A stretch of DNA of 64,000 nt, from positions 1 to 64,000 of the forward strand of contig JAKLPS010000017.1 of assembly GCA_022013695.1 (NCBI GenBank), read 5' to 3'. The position numbers and the translations under genes are program-made. This document shows positions 32,890 to 41,351 of the stretch, piece by piece. Source of the stretch: Weeksellaceae bacterium (GTDB taxonomy: Bacteria; Bacteroidota; Bacteroidia; Flavobacteriales; Weeksellaceae). Below the pieces are notes generated by a model, which saw nothing but the letters and a program-made list of their open reading frames with translations, did not search any database and had not been told where the DNA came from. How positions within the stretch are numbered: position 1 is the stretch's first letter; the number at the start of each line of letters is the position of its first letter.

Positions 32890-33222
32890 ATGCCGGACGT
32901 TAATATTACAATCATAGACAGAGAGGGCGTTTCGCACAAGATTCCTGCGCCAACCGATATGGCCATGAGCCTGATGGAAATTGTGCGCGCTTACGAACTG
33001 GTACCAGAAGGAACCATCGGAATCTGCGGCGGAATGGCGATGTGCGCCTCCTGCCAATGCTATATTTTAAGCGAGGAGGTTTCATTACCAGAAATGTTGC
33101 CAGACGAAGAAGCAATGCTGGACGAAGCGCACAACGTAAAACCAAACAGCCGATTGGGTTGCCAAATTCCCGTCACCGATGCGTTGGAAGGGCTCATTAT
33201 CGAGCTGGCTCCCGAAGTTTGA
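32890..33222 (+). CDS. 2Fe-2S ferredoxin (adrenodoxin type)
   Basis: A 110-residue electron carrier. The cluster ligands are in GICGGMAMCASCQC (Cys-X5-Cys-X2-Cys) and the distal RLGCQIPV, the usual plant/adrenodoxin-type spacing. It probably receives electrons from the upstream ferredoxin reductase. The acidic loop PEMLPDEEAMLDEA follows the cluster loop, as in adrenodoxin and Fdx. The length and start are normal. Confidence 0.93.
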   Translation: MPDVNITIIDREGVSHKIPAPTDMAMSLMEIVRAYELVPEGTIGICGGMAMCASCQCYILSEEVSLPEMLPDEEAMLDEAHNVKPNSRLGCQIPVTDALEGLIIELAPEV

Positions 33223-33321
33223 AAAACGTTCACTTGTCCTAATTAAGCGTTAAAATCAGACTTTTTGGTAACAAAATTGCAATTATGAATAGGAAATTCT
33301 ATAACAAAAACCAGTTGAACT

Positions 33322-34224
33322 ATGGCATTTATTGACTATTACAAAACGCTGGAAATAAGCAAAGCGGCGACTGCAGATGAAATCAAAAAAGCGTATCGAA
33401 AACTGGCGAGAAAGTACCATCCAGATCTGAATCCAAATGATAAGGAAGCAGAGAAAAAATTCAAGGAAATCAACGAGGCCAACGAGGTTCTGAGCAACGC
33501 AGAAAACCGCGCAAAGTACGACCAATACGGCGAAAACTGGAAACACGGAGAAGCATATGAGCAGGCGCAGCAACAGCAAAAAAAACAGTATTCGGGCGGT
33601 GGGTTTTCTGGAGCAGATTTTGGCCAAGGCGAAGATTTTTCCGACTTTTTCCAGTCGATGTTTGGAGGTGATGGTGGTGGTTTTGGAAGGAGTTCGCGCG
33701 GTAGTGCGAGTGGAAAATTCAAGGGTCAGGACATTTCGGCAGTCCTCAATCTCAGTCTGAAAGATGCTGCAAATACACACCAACAAACTTTCGACATCAA
33801 TGGTAAGAAAGTGCGGATCACCATTCCTGCTGGCATCTACGACGGCCAGCAAATTAAACTGAAAGGTCACGGAAATCCTGGCGTGAACGGCGGTCCAAAC
33901 GGCGATCTTTACATCACATTCAATATTGCAGAAGATAAAGACTTCAAACGCGATGGAGACGATCTGAGGACAACGGTCGACATCGATCTTTATACCGCAG
34001 TTTTGGGCGGAGAAGTGAACATCAAAACGCTGGACAGCCCCGTAAAACTGAAAGTAAAACCGGACACGCAAAACGGAACAACGGTACGACTAAAAGGCAA
34101 GGGCTTTCCTGTGTACAAAAAAGAAGGCGCATTGGGCGATTTATACGTGACCTTCAACGTGAAGATCCCAACTAATCTTACAGAGAAACAAAAACAATTA
34201 TTCCAACAACTTAAAAATTCGTAA
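33322..34224 (+). CDS. DnaJ C-terminal domain protein (CbpA-like)
   Basis: A 300-residue class B J-protein. The J domain (residues 1-70) contains HPD in [10 protein letters not shown]; a Gly/Phe-rich linker follows ([32 protein letters not shown]). Two C-terminal substrate-binding beta-domains come next, with no zinc finger: [20 protein letters not shown] and [13 protein letters not shown]. It stimulates DnaK ATPase and delivers clients. Its stop codon overlaps the ATG of a CbpM-like modulator (TAATG), as in cbpAM operons. Confidence 0.93.
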   Translation: MAFIDYYKTLEISKAATADEIKKAYRKLARKYHPDLNPNDKEAEKKFKEINEANEVLSNAENRAKYDQYGENWKHGEAYEQAQQQQKKQYSGGGFSGADFGQGEDFSDFFQSMFGGDGGGFGRSSRGSASGKFKGQDISAVLNLSLKDAANTHQQTFDINGKKVRITIPAGIYDGQQIKLKGHGNPGVNGGPNGDLYITFNIAEDKDFKRDGDDLRTTVDIDLYTAVLGGEVNIKTLDSPVKLKVKPDTQNGTTVRLKGKGFPVYKKEGALGDLYVTFNVKIPTNLTEKQKQLFQQLKNS

Positions 34225-34535
34225 TGATGAGCGAGCGTATATCCATAGAAAAAATCGTACAAATCTATAATATTGACGATCATTTTGTACATGAACTCAT
34301 AGCTTCAGAACTATTGCATCCGCAAACTGAAAATAGTGTGCAATATCTTATGTACGAAGAACTTCCACATCTGGAGCGATTTACCAATTGGCATTATGAC
34401 TTGGAAATCAATCTGCCGGGCATGGAGATCATTCAGAGATTACTTGCTCAGATCGAGGATCTTCGGTTTGAAAACAGGCGGTTATCAAACAGTTCTGAAA
34501 ATCCTAGAAATTGGGAAGAGGCAGATTTTTTTTAA
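34224..34535 (+). CDS. CbpM-like chaperone modulator (MerR-HTH type)
   Basis: A 103-residue protein with a winged-helix-like N terminus (ISIEKIVQIYNIDDHFVHEL) and a C-terminal helical segment with EIIQRLLAQIEDLRFENRRL. This layout matches CbpM-type chaperone modulators, which bind the J domain of CbpA and inhibit it. Two tandem ATG codons are present; the first overlaps the stop of the J-protein gene. The acidic tail NWEEADFF is unusual. DNA binding cannot be excluded. Confidence 0.8.
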   Translation: MMSERISIEKIVQIYNIDDHFVHELIASELLHPQTENSVQYLMYEELPHLERFTNWHYDLEINLPGMEIIQRLLAQIEDLRFENRRLSNSSENPRNWEEADFF

Positions 34536-34662
34536 AGCACTAAAGAAGAATTAGAAATACTCATTATCAAAGCAAATAAAATATCTTTTTTTTACACGAT
34601 TCCAATTTTATATGCAATGTGGACCAAGACGTGTTAAAAATAGGATACTCTGAAAAAACCAT

Positions 34663-34670
34663 TATTTTTG
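34663..34670 (+). promoter_or_regulatory. promoter -7 box TATTTTTG for the YpdA-like gene
   Basis: It matches TAnnTTTG and ends four bases before ATG 34675, so the mRNA is probably leaderless. The 140-bp gap upstream holds nothing else I recognise. Confidence 0.6.
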
Positions 34671-34674
34671 TAAG

Positions 34675-35646
34675 ATGGAATTATTATATGACGTTCTCAT
34701 TGTGGGTGCTGGACCAATTGGATTGGCAAGCGGCTTGGAAGCCAAAAAAAATGGCTTAACCTATATCATTATCGAGAAGGGAACGGTGGCCAACAGCCTC
34801 TACAACTATCCTTTGTATATGACTTTTTTTTCTACCGCAGACCGCCTGGAAATCGACGACATCCCCTTTATCACCACCAAACCCAAACCGGGCCGGCAAG
34901 ACGCGCTGGAATATTACCAGAGCATTGCGCGCCAAAAAGAACTGAATATCAGACCATATGAGAAAGTCATCAACATCCAAAAAACAGACTTTTTTGAAAT
35001 AGAAACCAACAAGCATAATTATTTGTCCAAAAATGTAATTATTGCAACCGGGTTTTATGATATTCCGAACCGGATGGATATCCCTGGAGAAGATTTAGCA
35101 AAAGTAAAGCATTATTATACAGAGCCTTACCCTTACGTTTTTCAGAATGTGGCAGTCATTGGTTCTAGTAATTCGGCAGTAGACGCGGCACTGGAAATTT
35201 ACAGAAAAGGTGGCAAAGTAACAATGATTATCCGAAAAAATGAAATCTCGCCAAGCGTAAAATACTGGGTAAAGCCCGACATAGAAAACCGCATCGCAGA
35301 GCGAAGCATTCGTGCCTTCTTCGGCGCCGAACTTCTGGAGGTAACCTCAGACTCGGTTATTTTAAAAACCAAAAATGGTGAAATTGAAGACATCGAAAAT
35401 GATTTTGTGCTTGCCATGACAGGCTATTTGCCGGATTTCGAATTCCTAAAAAAAATCGGCATCGATTTGAATAACGAGTGTCTCAATCCCACATACAATC
35501 CCGAAACGATGGAAAGCAACGTCCCGGGAATCTACCTCGCTGGCGTCGTTTGCGGCGGGAAGGACACCCATTTGTGGTTCATAGAAAACTCTCGAATCCA
35601 CGCCAAGCAAATCATTAAAAATATTCTATCCCAACAACATAGTTAG
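34675..35646 (+). CDS. YpdA family flavoprotein (putative bacillithiol disulfide reductase)
   Basis: A 323-residue FAD/NADPH-dependent oxidoreductase. The FAD motif is VLIVGAGPIGLASGLEAKKN; NADPH binding is VAVIGSSNSAVDAALEIYRK. In Firmicutes YpdA reduces bacillithiol disulfide to BSH. The characteristic FFSTADRLEIDDIPF, TGFYDIPN and AGVVCGGKDTHLWFIENS segments fit the family. Whether this organism makes bacillithiol cannot be told here; bsh genes are not in the window. No CxxC motif is present. Confidence 0.85.
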   Translation: MELLYDVLIVGAGPIGLASGLEAKKNGLTYIIIEKGTVANSLYNYPLYMTFFSTADRLEIDDIPFITTKPKPGRQDALEYYQSIARQKELNIRPYEKVINIQKTDFFEIETNKHNYLSKNVIIATGFYDIPNRMDIPGEDLAKVKHYYTEPYPYVFQNVAVIGSSNSAVDAALEIYRKGGKVTMIIRKNEISPSVKYWVKPDIENRIAERSIRAFFGAELLEVTSDSVILKTKNGEIEDIENDFVLAMTGYLPDFEFLKKIGIDLNNECLNPTYNPETMESNVPGIYLAGVVCGGKDTHLWFIENSRIHAKQIIKNILSQQHS

Positions 35647-35746
35647 TGATAATTAAGCAACCTACCTGCCGAAATGTTGAGTTTTTTTGTGAGCCGATGG
35701 TACTTTTTTTGCTTACATTAATGCTCAAAAAAACGTTATAATTTCC

Positions 35747-36766
35747 ATGAAAGTTAAAAGCTTATTGCCTCTATTCATCCTATTTTTATTAGTTTTTATA
35801 CAATGTAAAAAAGATGAGAATAGTCCTTCCAGCCCAAAAAAAAGTTCTCCCACCAACATTTTGGGCTCCAACGACAAAAAACAAGAACACAAAAAAGAAG
35901 AAAGACCCGATGTACCCGATGTCGTGATTCCCAGAAAAGATTTTGGATTCTACCCGTGGGTTTATAAAAATACAGACTCCGTTTCCGTAAAAAACAAAAA
36001 AGAGTTTACCGGAAAAGCACTTTACACGATCCTTGCCCTCAATCGGCTGGACCAAGCGCACATAGGAAATGCCGACACTTTGGTAGTGCCCGCCAAAATA
36101 GAAGAGGATTTTCTCATCTATTCGCCATTTCCGGGTCACGTCAGCAGTCTCGAAAATGTCAAAAAATTTGTCTTTTTCTCCTATCCTATTCAAGGATTTG
36201 GCGTTTATGAATATGGAAATCTAGTGAAATGGGGACCCACGAGTATGGGCAAGAAAAAAACACCGACCAAAAAAGGTTTGCTATTCGCCAATTGGAAAAA
36301 AGAAGTCGCCATCTCTACCGTAAGTGATGAGTGGAAACTGCGCTGGAACGTGAATGTTGCCAACTTCGACGGTATCGGATGGCATCAATATGCAATGCCA
36401 GGCTATCCAGCGTCGCACTCCTGCATGCGAATGCTGGAGGAAGATGCCCAATGGATGTACACCTGGGTAGATACGTGGATTCTCAGCAAAGGCGGCAAAA
36501 CCGAGCGCGCAAAAGGAACCCCGCTGCTGGTCTACGGCGATTATCCCTGGGGCAAGAGGCGACCGTGGAAAAAACTGTTGGACGCGCCAGAAGCCAACAA
36601 TATTCCGGAAGAAGAAATGAACCAAATCTTAGAACCCTATCTCCCGACCATCCTGAAAGAGCAGGAAAACAGAGAGATCGTTCTCCAACAAGTTCAGGAG
36701 GAGAAAAAAGCAAAGGCAGATTCTCTTTCGGCCATTACAAATCAATTTTCGCCCTACTCCAATTAA
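35747..36766 (+). CDS. L,D-transpeptidase (YkuD) lipoprotein
   Basis: A 339-residue envelope enzyme. A lipoprotein signal ends FIQC near residue 20, followed by a Lys/Ser/Pro-rich linker. The YkuD catalytic motif is present as GYPASHSCMRML, with Cys226 as the nucleophile; the usual SHGC is SHSC here. The upstream HQYAMPG carries the conserved His. It would cross-link peptidoglycan 3-3 or attach proteins in the periplasm. About 70 C-terminal residues (NQILEPYLPTILKEQENREI) are a charged helix. An intergenic repeat element follows. Confidence 0.85.
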   Translation: MKVKSLLPLFILFLLVFIQCKKDENSPSSPKKSSPTNILGSNDKKQEHKKEERPDVPDVVIPRKDFGFYPWVYKNTDSVSVKNKKEFTGKALYTILALNRLDQAHIGNADTLVVPAKIEEDFLIYSPFPGHVSSLENVKKFVFFSYPIQGFGVYEYGNLVKWGPTSMGKKKTPTKKGLLFANWKKEVAISTVSDEWKLRWNVNVANFDGIGWHQYAMPGYPASHSCMRMLEEDAQWMYTWVDTWILSKGGKTERAKGTPLLVYGDYPWGKRRPWKKLLDAPEANNIPEEEMNQILEPYLPTILKEQENREIVLQQVQEEKKAKADSLSAITNQFSPYSN

Positions 36767-36773
36767 GTTTTTT

Positions 36774-36882
36774 AGGAGCTATTTCCCGCTTTCCGCTGCA
36801 ATCTTTTTTGCTTCACGATTTTCAGTTTCATAGCACTCCAAGAACAAGCAAAAAAGGATTTTCGCTGCAATCGGGGCTATGG
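36774..36882. repeat. intergenic repeat element with inverted and direct arms
   Basis: AATCTTTTTTGCT (36800-36812) pairs with AGCAAAAAAGGATT (36847-36860). CGCTGCAATC occurs twice in direct orientation (36794-36803 and 36863-36872). GAGCTATTTCCCGC and CGGGGCTATG flank them. From memory, similar sequences recur in Chryseobacterium intergenic regions. It could double as a terminator for the transpeptidase gene. Confidence 0.6.
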
Positions 36883-36969
36883 GTTGGTACATATAAACAA
36901 AAAATTTCTCAATTATATCGCCGGAAAACATCCAACAAAAAGAACTTTATTCCATTTTTTGTAAAAATC

Positions 36970-38259
36970 TCAAATATTCCCGACCACAGTTTTGATCTGC
37001 GTAAATTCCTTGATGGCGTGCAGCGAGAGTTCTACACCATAGCCAGAAGATTTTGCACCGCCAAACGGCAAGCGCGCATCAGAAGCCGTAGATTTGTTGA
37101 TAGAAACCGTCCCCGATTCGAGATTTTCTATGAAGAATTGTGCGCGTTTTTTATCCTTTGTCCACACCGAATTTCCCAAACCAAAAGGAATATCATTGGC
37201 CAATTTTAGGATTTCCTCATCATTTTTCCCGATCATCAAAATCGCCAATGGCCCGAAAAGTTCTTCCCGCAAAATGGGATTTCCTTCTCTCACCAAAATA
37301 ATCCCCGGGCGAAACGCACTCTCAGAGATTCGCTCCAGCGGAAGCACCACTTCTGCCCCATTTCGTTTCGCTTTTCTGTACTGCTTTTCGAGTTCATCTG
37401 CAAGATCCGGCCGAGCCATTTTGCTCAGTTTCGTTTCCATTTCAAAAGGATCCGCCGGCTGATATGCATTATATTCTTCAATAAATCGGGGGACAAATTC
37501 CTTTTCCGCTTTTTGATGAACGATGAAGCGTTTGGCCGCATTACAAACCTGTCCCGTATTTTGAAGTTTGGCCATCGGCGCTTCTTTTGCCGCAGTTTCC
37601 AAGTCGGCGTCATCCAGAACAATGTAGGCATCGCTACCGCCCAATTCCAGAACAGATTTTTTAATGTTTTTGCCGGCAAGCGCAGCCACATTTCCTCCGG
37701 CTTTTTCGCTTCCGGTAAGACTCACGCCTCGCACCAAGGGATTTTCGAGAATAGATTTGATCTCGGCGTGACCGATTTTCAGATTCTGAAAAATATATTT
37801 GGGGAAGCCTGCATCTTTAAAGGCTTTTTCTATCGCATCGCCACTTCCAAAGCAGATAGAAGCGTGTTTTAGAACGACCACATTACCGGCCAGAATCGCA
37901 GGGATGGCAAATCGCAAAGCCTGCCAAAACGGGAAATTCCACGGCATAATGCCCAGAATGACGCCCAACGCATCATATCGAACTTCGGAAACCTTGAATT
38001 CGGTTTTGATTTTTTCTGGTTTCAAAACATCATTGGCGTTTGCGTAATACCGCACCATTCCCGCACATTTTTCTATTTCTGCGATGGATTGCGAGATGGG
38101 CTTATGCATTTCTGTGGTGATCAGCGTTGCAAACTTTTCGTTTTCCTTGTCTAAAATATCTGCAAATTGGGTGAGTAGTTTTTGACGTTCTGCGAAAGAG
38201 ATTTTTCTCCAGTCGAGGAAGCTTTTCTGAGCTGAATTTATATTTTTGCTAAGGTCCAT
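36970..38259 (-). CDS. aldehyde dehydrogenase, succinate-semialdehyde type
   Basis: A 429-residue NAD(P)-dependent aldehyde dehydrogenase. MPWNFPFWQALRFAIPAIL, VLELGGSDAYIVLDDADL (general-base Glu) and NTGQVCNAAKRF (nucleophilic Cys) are intact, as is PILREELFGPLA. The protein is shorter than the 480-500 residues usual in the superfamily, matching the compact Sad/YneI-type succinate-semialdehyde dehydrogenases. The substrate assignment is therefore probable rather than certain. Not coupled to neighbours; a 200-bp gap with a repeat element follows. Confidence 0.88.
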   Translation of the reverse strand: MDLSKNINSAQKSFLDWRKISFAERQKLLTQFADILDKENEKFATLITTEMHKPISQSIAEIEKCAGMVRYYANANDVLKPEKIKTEFKVSEVRYDALGVILGIMPWNFPFWQALRFAIPAILAGNVVVLKHASICFGSGDAIEKAFKDAGFPKYIFQNLKIGHAEIKSILENPLVRGVSLTGSEKAGGNVAALAGKNIKKSVLELGGSDAYIVLDDADLETAAKEAPMAKLQNTGQVCNAAKRFIVHQKAEKEFVPRFIEEYNAYQPADPFEMETKLSKMARPDLADELEKQYRKAKRNGAEVVLPLERISESAFRPGIILVREGNPILREELFGPLAILMIGKNDEEILKLANDIPFGLGNSVWTKDKKRAQFFIENLESGTVSINKSTASDARLPFGGAKSSGYGVELSLHAIKEFTQIKTVVGNI

Positions 38260-38425
38260 TGTGACATGTTTTTAGCTTTTTTCTTGCATTAATTATACCA
38301 ACTGTGCACGAATCAAATTGAAATTTCGAATGGAGCCAAAGCGAGAACGTTCGTTCCGCAAAGCGCTATAATAAACACAAAATTGAAGAAGAAGATTTTT
38401 TGAAAAACGAATTACAGAAGTTCAA

Positions 38426-39040
38426 CTAAAGCGAAAATCCCCTAAGCTTTTTCTTTTTGCTTCTGAATAGTAGAACGGCATTGAGGAAAACAAGAAGCAA
38501 ATCGAGCGTGACCCAAATGCTGAGTTTGATGTTCTCGTACTTCAGACCTTCCACTTTTTCTGTGGCCATGGCCGAAAGCTTCAAACTGCGGTTGATGTAA
38601 TTGCGAACCTCGATGATCTGGTCTTCATTTTTGTTGGGAACAGCGACCTGAGAAAAATAAACCAGATTGCCTTTCCCTATGTAGCCCACCACCCAAAACT
38701 CATTGGATTTCTGCATATTAAGATATTCTATGCGGAAATATTCCGGGCGGATTTGCCCCACGTGCTTGGAACTGAACTTCTCATCCTCCGGCTCTTGATC
38801 CTGAACGCGGATTATATAAAAATCGATGGGCTGCGGCAGATAATTGATAACTTGGATGGCAAGAGAATTTTCCAAAAACTGAGAAACGCTCTTCTCTACA
38901 AACCAAAATGTAAAATAGGCTGCGGCGGAAACAGTGATTACCGTTCGTACCAGCGAGTTCCAAAAAGCCCATTTTCCTCCCCGAAAACCAGAGAGAAATA
39001 GTGCGAAAATGAGGAAAATTAAGATTAGAATAATCAACAT
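38426..39040 (-). CDS. uncharacterised two-TM membrane protein
   Basis: A 204-residue protein with an N-terminal membrane helix (LIILILIFLIFALFLSGF), a second one (VRTVITVSAAAYFTFWFVE), an extracytoplasmic domain of about 105 residues (RPEYFRIEYLNMQKSNEFWV, GKGNLVYFSQVAVPN), and a C-terminal helix (LSIWVTLDLLLVFLNAVLLF) ending in a basic tail. No family was recognised. The start at ATG 39040 is preferred over TTG 39043. Its -7 box lies five bases upstream, within the 28-bp gap after the HD-domain gene. Confidence 0.65.
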   Translation of the reverse strand: MLIILILIFLIFALFLSGFRGGKWAFWNSLVRTVITVSAAAYFTFWFVEKSVSQFLENSLAIQVINYLPQPIDFYIIRVQDQEPEDEKFSSKHVGQIRPEYFRIEYLNMQKSNEFWVVGYIGKGNLVYFSQVAVPNKNEDQIIEVRNYINRSLKLSAMATEKVEGLKYENIKLSIWVTLDLLLVFLNAVLLFRSKKKKLRGFSL

Positions 39041-39045
39041 CAAAG

Positions 39046-39053
39046 CAAAGATA
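39046..39053 (-). promoter_or_regulatory. promoter -7 box TATCTTTG for the two-TM protein gene
   Basis: On the minus strand TATCTTTG matches TAnnTTTG and ends five bases before ATG 39040: another nearly leaderless arrangement. Confidence 0.55.
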
Positions 39054-39068
39054 ATGGTTTCTGCCCAA

Positions 39069-39719
39069 TTAGAAACTCACATTCCATTCTTTGTAGAATT
39101 CTGCCAGAAACTGCAGCATAAACTGATGCCGGTGTTCGGCGATCTCTTTTGCTGCGCCAGTATTAAGCAGATCTTTCAAAAGCAACAGCTTTTCGTAGAA
39201 ATGGTTGATCGTAGTTCCGTTGGATTTTTTGTAGGTTTCCTTAGATTGATGAAGTTGCGGCTCGATTGCCGGATCATACATCAAGTTGTTTTTATAACCT
39301 CCAAAGTTGAATGTTCTTGCAATCCCAATGGCTCCAATGGCGTCCAGCCTATCAGCATCCTGCACAATTTTAAGCTCCAATGGTAGATCTTTTGGAGCAT
39401 CGTTTCGGTTTTTGAAGGACATATTTTTTAGGATGAAAATCACTTTTTCCAGTATTTCTTGTTCTACTTTTTGCTCGCTCAAAAATTCGGTGGCGATGGT
39501 CGCGGCAATCGTTTCTTCGCCGTCGTGGAATTTGGGATCTGCAATATCGTGCAACAATGCGGCTAATTCTATCACCAGCAGGTCGCCGCCTTCTTTCTGC
39601 TGAAGATGCCGACTGAGCTTCCAGACGCGTTCTATGTGAAACCAGTCGTGACCAGCTTCTGCACCGTCGAGTTTTTGCTGTACGAAGTTTATGGTGTTGT
39701 TGATTATGTTCATTTCCAT
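39069..39719 (-). CDS. HD domain phosphohydrolase
   Basis: A 216-residue metal-dependent phosphohydrolase. The metal ligands are visible as AGHDWFHIERVW (first His), ALLHDIADPKF (His-Asp) and the downstream IVQDADRLDAIGAIG Asp. This arrangement matches the YedJ/YpgQ-like group acting on nucleotides. Its ATG overlaps the stop of the upstream alpha/beta hydrolase gene, so the two are co-translated. The natural substrate is unknown. Confidence 0.88.
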   Translation of the reverse strand: MEMNIINNTINFVQQKLDGAEAGHDWFHIERVWKLSRHLQQKEGGDLLVIELAALLHDIADPKFHDGEETIAATIATEFLSEQKVEQEILEKVIFILKNMSFKNRNDAPKDLPLELKIVQDADRLDAIGAIGIARTFNFGGYKNNLMYDPAIEPQLHQSKETYKKSNGTTINHFYEKLLLLKDLLNTGAAKEIAEHRHQFMLQFLAEFYKEWNVSF

Positions 39720-40570
39720 TAATATTTTTCTCCTCCCAACTCATCGAGAATGATGTGCCAGAGCTTTTTGTTGTAGCTTCTGAAAAAATTGATGTGGCCG
39801 ATTTCGTTTTTATCAGATTCCGAAGTTTTGATGAGGCGGTAAGTGGGCTTCATATTCGGATACGTTTCCTGCATCAGAGATTTCACGCCTTTTTCCGTGA
39901 GCCAAGCGTCATCTTCCGCCTGAATGACGAAGACTTTCTGAGTCAGAGTTTTAGAAAAATCCGAAACTTTTTCCAATAATTTGTTCACCGATTTTTTGTT
40001 GAGAATCAAGGTTCGCCAGTCAAAAGCGCTTCCCGAGGGCAGGCTTTCTCCAAGTCCAAACCAGTGGGCGGGAAAATATCCCAAAATCAGGGTTGAAATC
40101 GGCTGCACGATTCCGAAACCAAGATAGGCTTCGATTTTTGTTTTGAAATTGAGATTACTGGCATAAGCGTTTTGCGTTCCGATGAAAACAAACGCATCGA
40201 ACATTGCGGAGTCTTCGTTCATTCCCAATATCAATGCGCCGAGAGAATGGCCAAGACCAAACTTTTGATACTCGGGAAAATTGGTTTTGACAAACTGCGT
40301 TGCGGCTTTATAATCCTGCGTTCCCCAGATTCTCATTGAGGCCTGGAAACCACTCATTTTCTTCGGTTTGGAAAGTCCTATTCCCCGATAATCGTAGGTA
40401 ATGACGGTGAATCCGTGTTCTGCGAAAAACTTGGCCAAAGAAAAATAAAGTTGCTGCTTGACGCCGGTTGCCGAATTGATCAAAATCAACTTGCCATTGG
40501 ATGATTGCGGCTCGAAGAGATGGGCGGATATAGTATATTGGTCTTCGGTTATCAGCTCAATACTTTGCAT
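39719..40570 (-). CDS. alpha/beta hydrolase
   Basis: A 283-residue alpha/beta-fold hydrolase. The oxyanion and strand motif is VITYDYRGIGLSKP; the nucleophile elbow is FGLGHSLGALI with Ser; the acid is probably in VIQAEDDAW and the catalytic His in EIGHINFFRSYN. The overall pattern resembles the serine aminopeptidase/monoglyceride-lipase-like branch; no signal peptide is present. It is first in a coupled pair with the HD hydrolase. No promoter box was found in the 136-bp gap upstream. Confidence 0.85.
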   Translation of the reverse strand: MQSIELITEDQYTISAHLFEPQSSNGKLILINSATGVKQQLYFSLAKFFAEHGFTVITYDYRGIGLSKPKKMSGFQASMRIWGTQDYKAATQFVKTNFPEYQKFGLGHSLGALILGMNEDSAMFDAFVFIGTQNAYASNLNFKTKIEAYLGFGIVQPISTLILGYFPAHWFGLGESLPSGSAFDWRTLILNKKSVNKLLEKVSDFSKTLTQKVFVIQAEDDAWLTEKGVKSLMQETYPNMKPTYRLIKTSESDKNEIGHINFFRSYNKKLWHIILDELGGEKY

Positions 40571-40706
40571 TAAAACGTGTTTAAATTTCGGTAAAATTAG
40601 AAAATTTTGTTCCCCTAATTTGGGGATTAATATGCACAGGATATTAATTGGTGCTTTATGTCTTCAAAAAAGCGTTGTTCCTCTCACTTTTGATGAGAAA
40701 ATCTCA

Positions 40707-41351
40707 TTAATCTGAACCGATTTCTATAAATTCAGAAATCAACTTAACCGGCTGATTATCTTTGGAATAAGCAATGTAGCTGGCATAAAATCCATCGCCG
40801 TAGCCGGTCTCAAAAGCCACTATATTTTCCGGCTCGTCCTCGTAAGGTTTTAGGATTGCAAACTGATCTATTGCCCCATTATCATCAAAAAAATGCTCGT
40901 GAAAAAAAGCTTCGTAGATTCCTGTAAAATCGGCGCCTTTCTTATGAAAAAGCTCTTGTTCCAATCGATTCAAAGCTTCCTGAGCATCCCGATCCATCAG
41001 ACTTCCCATCCCGGATTCTACCAAATAACCGAAAATCTCACCTTCTTTCAAATCTCTCAAATTTTGACCATCGCACAGAGCCAATTCCCACTTTTCTGCT
41101 ATTTGATTCTTGTCAAAAACGATTTCTGCGTACGCGATGCAATTGGATTCTCTTTCTTTGTGCATTAGAACAGGGAAATTGCCTTTGGGAAACTCCCGAG
41201 AAAACGGCGGCTGATCTGGCGAGATCAATGGGTCGCTGGCTACGATGAAACCGGAAGAAATGTGAATTTCTCCTGCTTCGTAAGTTTCCAAAAGCGGATG
41301 ATCTACAAAATTTTTCGCGAACAGTTTCTTGATGTTTTCGATGTGAGTCAT
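40707..41351 (-). CDS. DUF4241 domain-containing protein
   Basis: A 214-residue cytoplasmic protein of the DUF4241 family: HISSGFIVASDPLI near the N terminus, an RESNCIAYAEIVF strand, a VESGMGSLMDRDAQEAL helix and the C-terminal FETGYGDGFYASYIAY. No function is established. It directly follows valS with overlapping stop and start codons, so it is made from the valS transcript. Its 3' end has a small A/T hairpin (40691-40705) but no clear terminator. Confidence 0.8.
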   Translation of the reverse strand: MTHIENIKKLFAKNFVDHPLLETYEAGEIHISSGFIVASDPLISPDQPPFSREFPKGNFPVLMHKERESNCIAYAEIVFDKNQIAEKWELALCDGQNLRDLKEGEIFGYLVESGMGSLMDRDAQEALNRLEQELFHKKGADFTGIYEAFFHEHFFDDNGAIDQFAILKPYEDEPENIVAFETGYGDGFYASYIAYSKDNQPVKLISEFIEIGSD

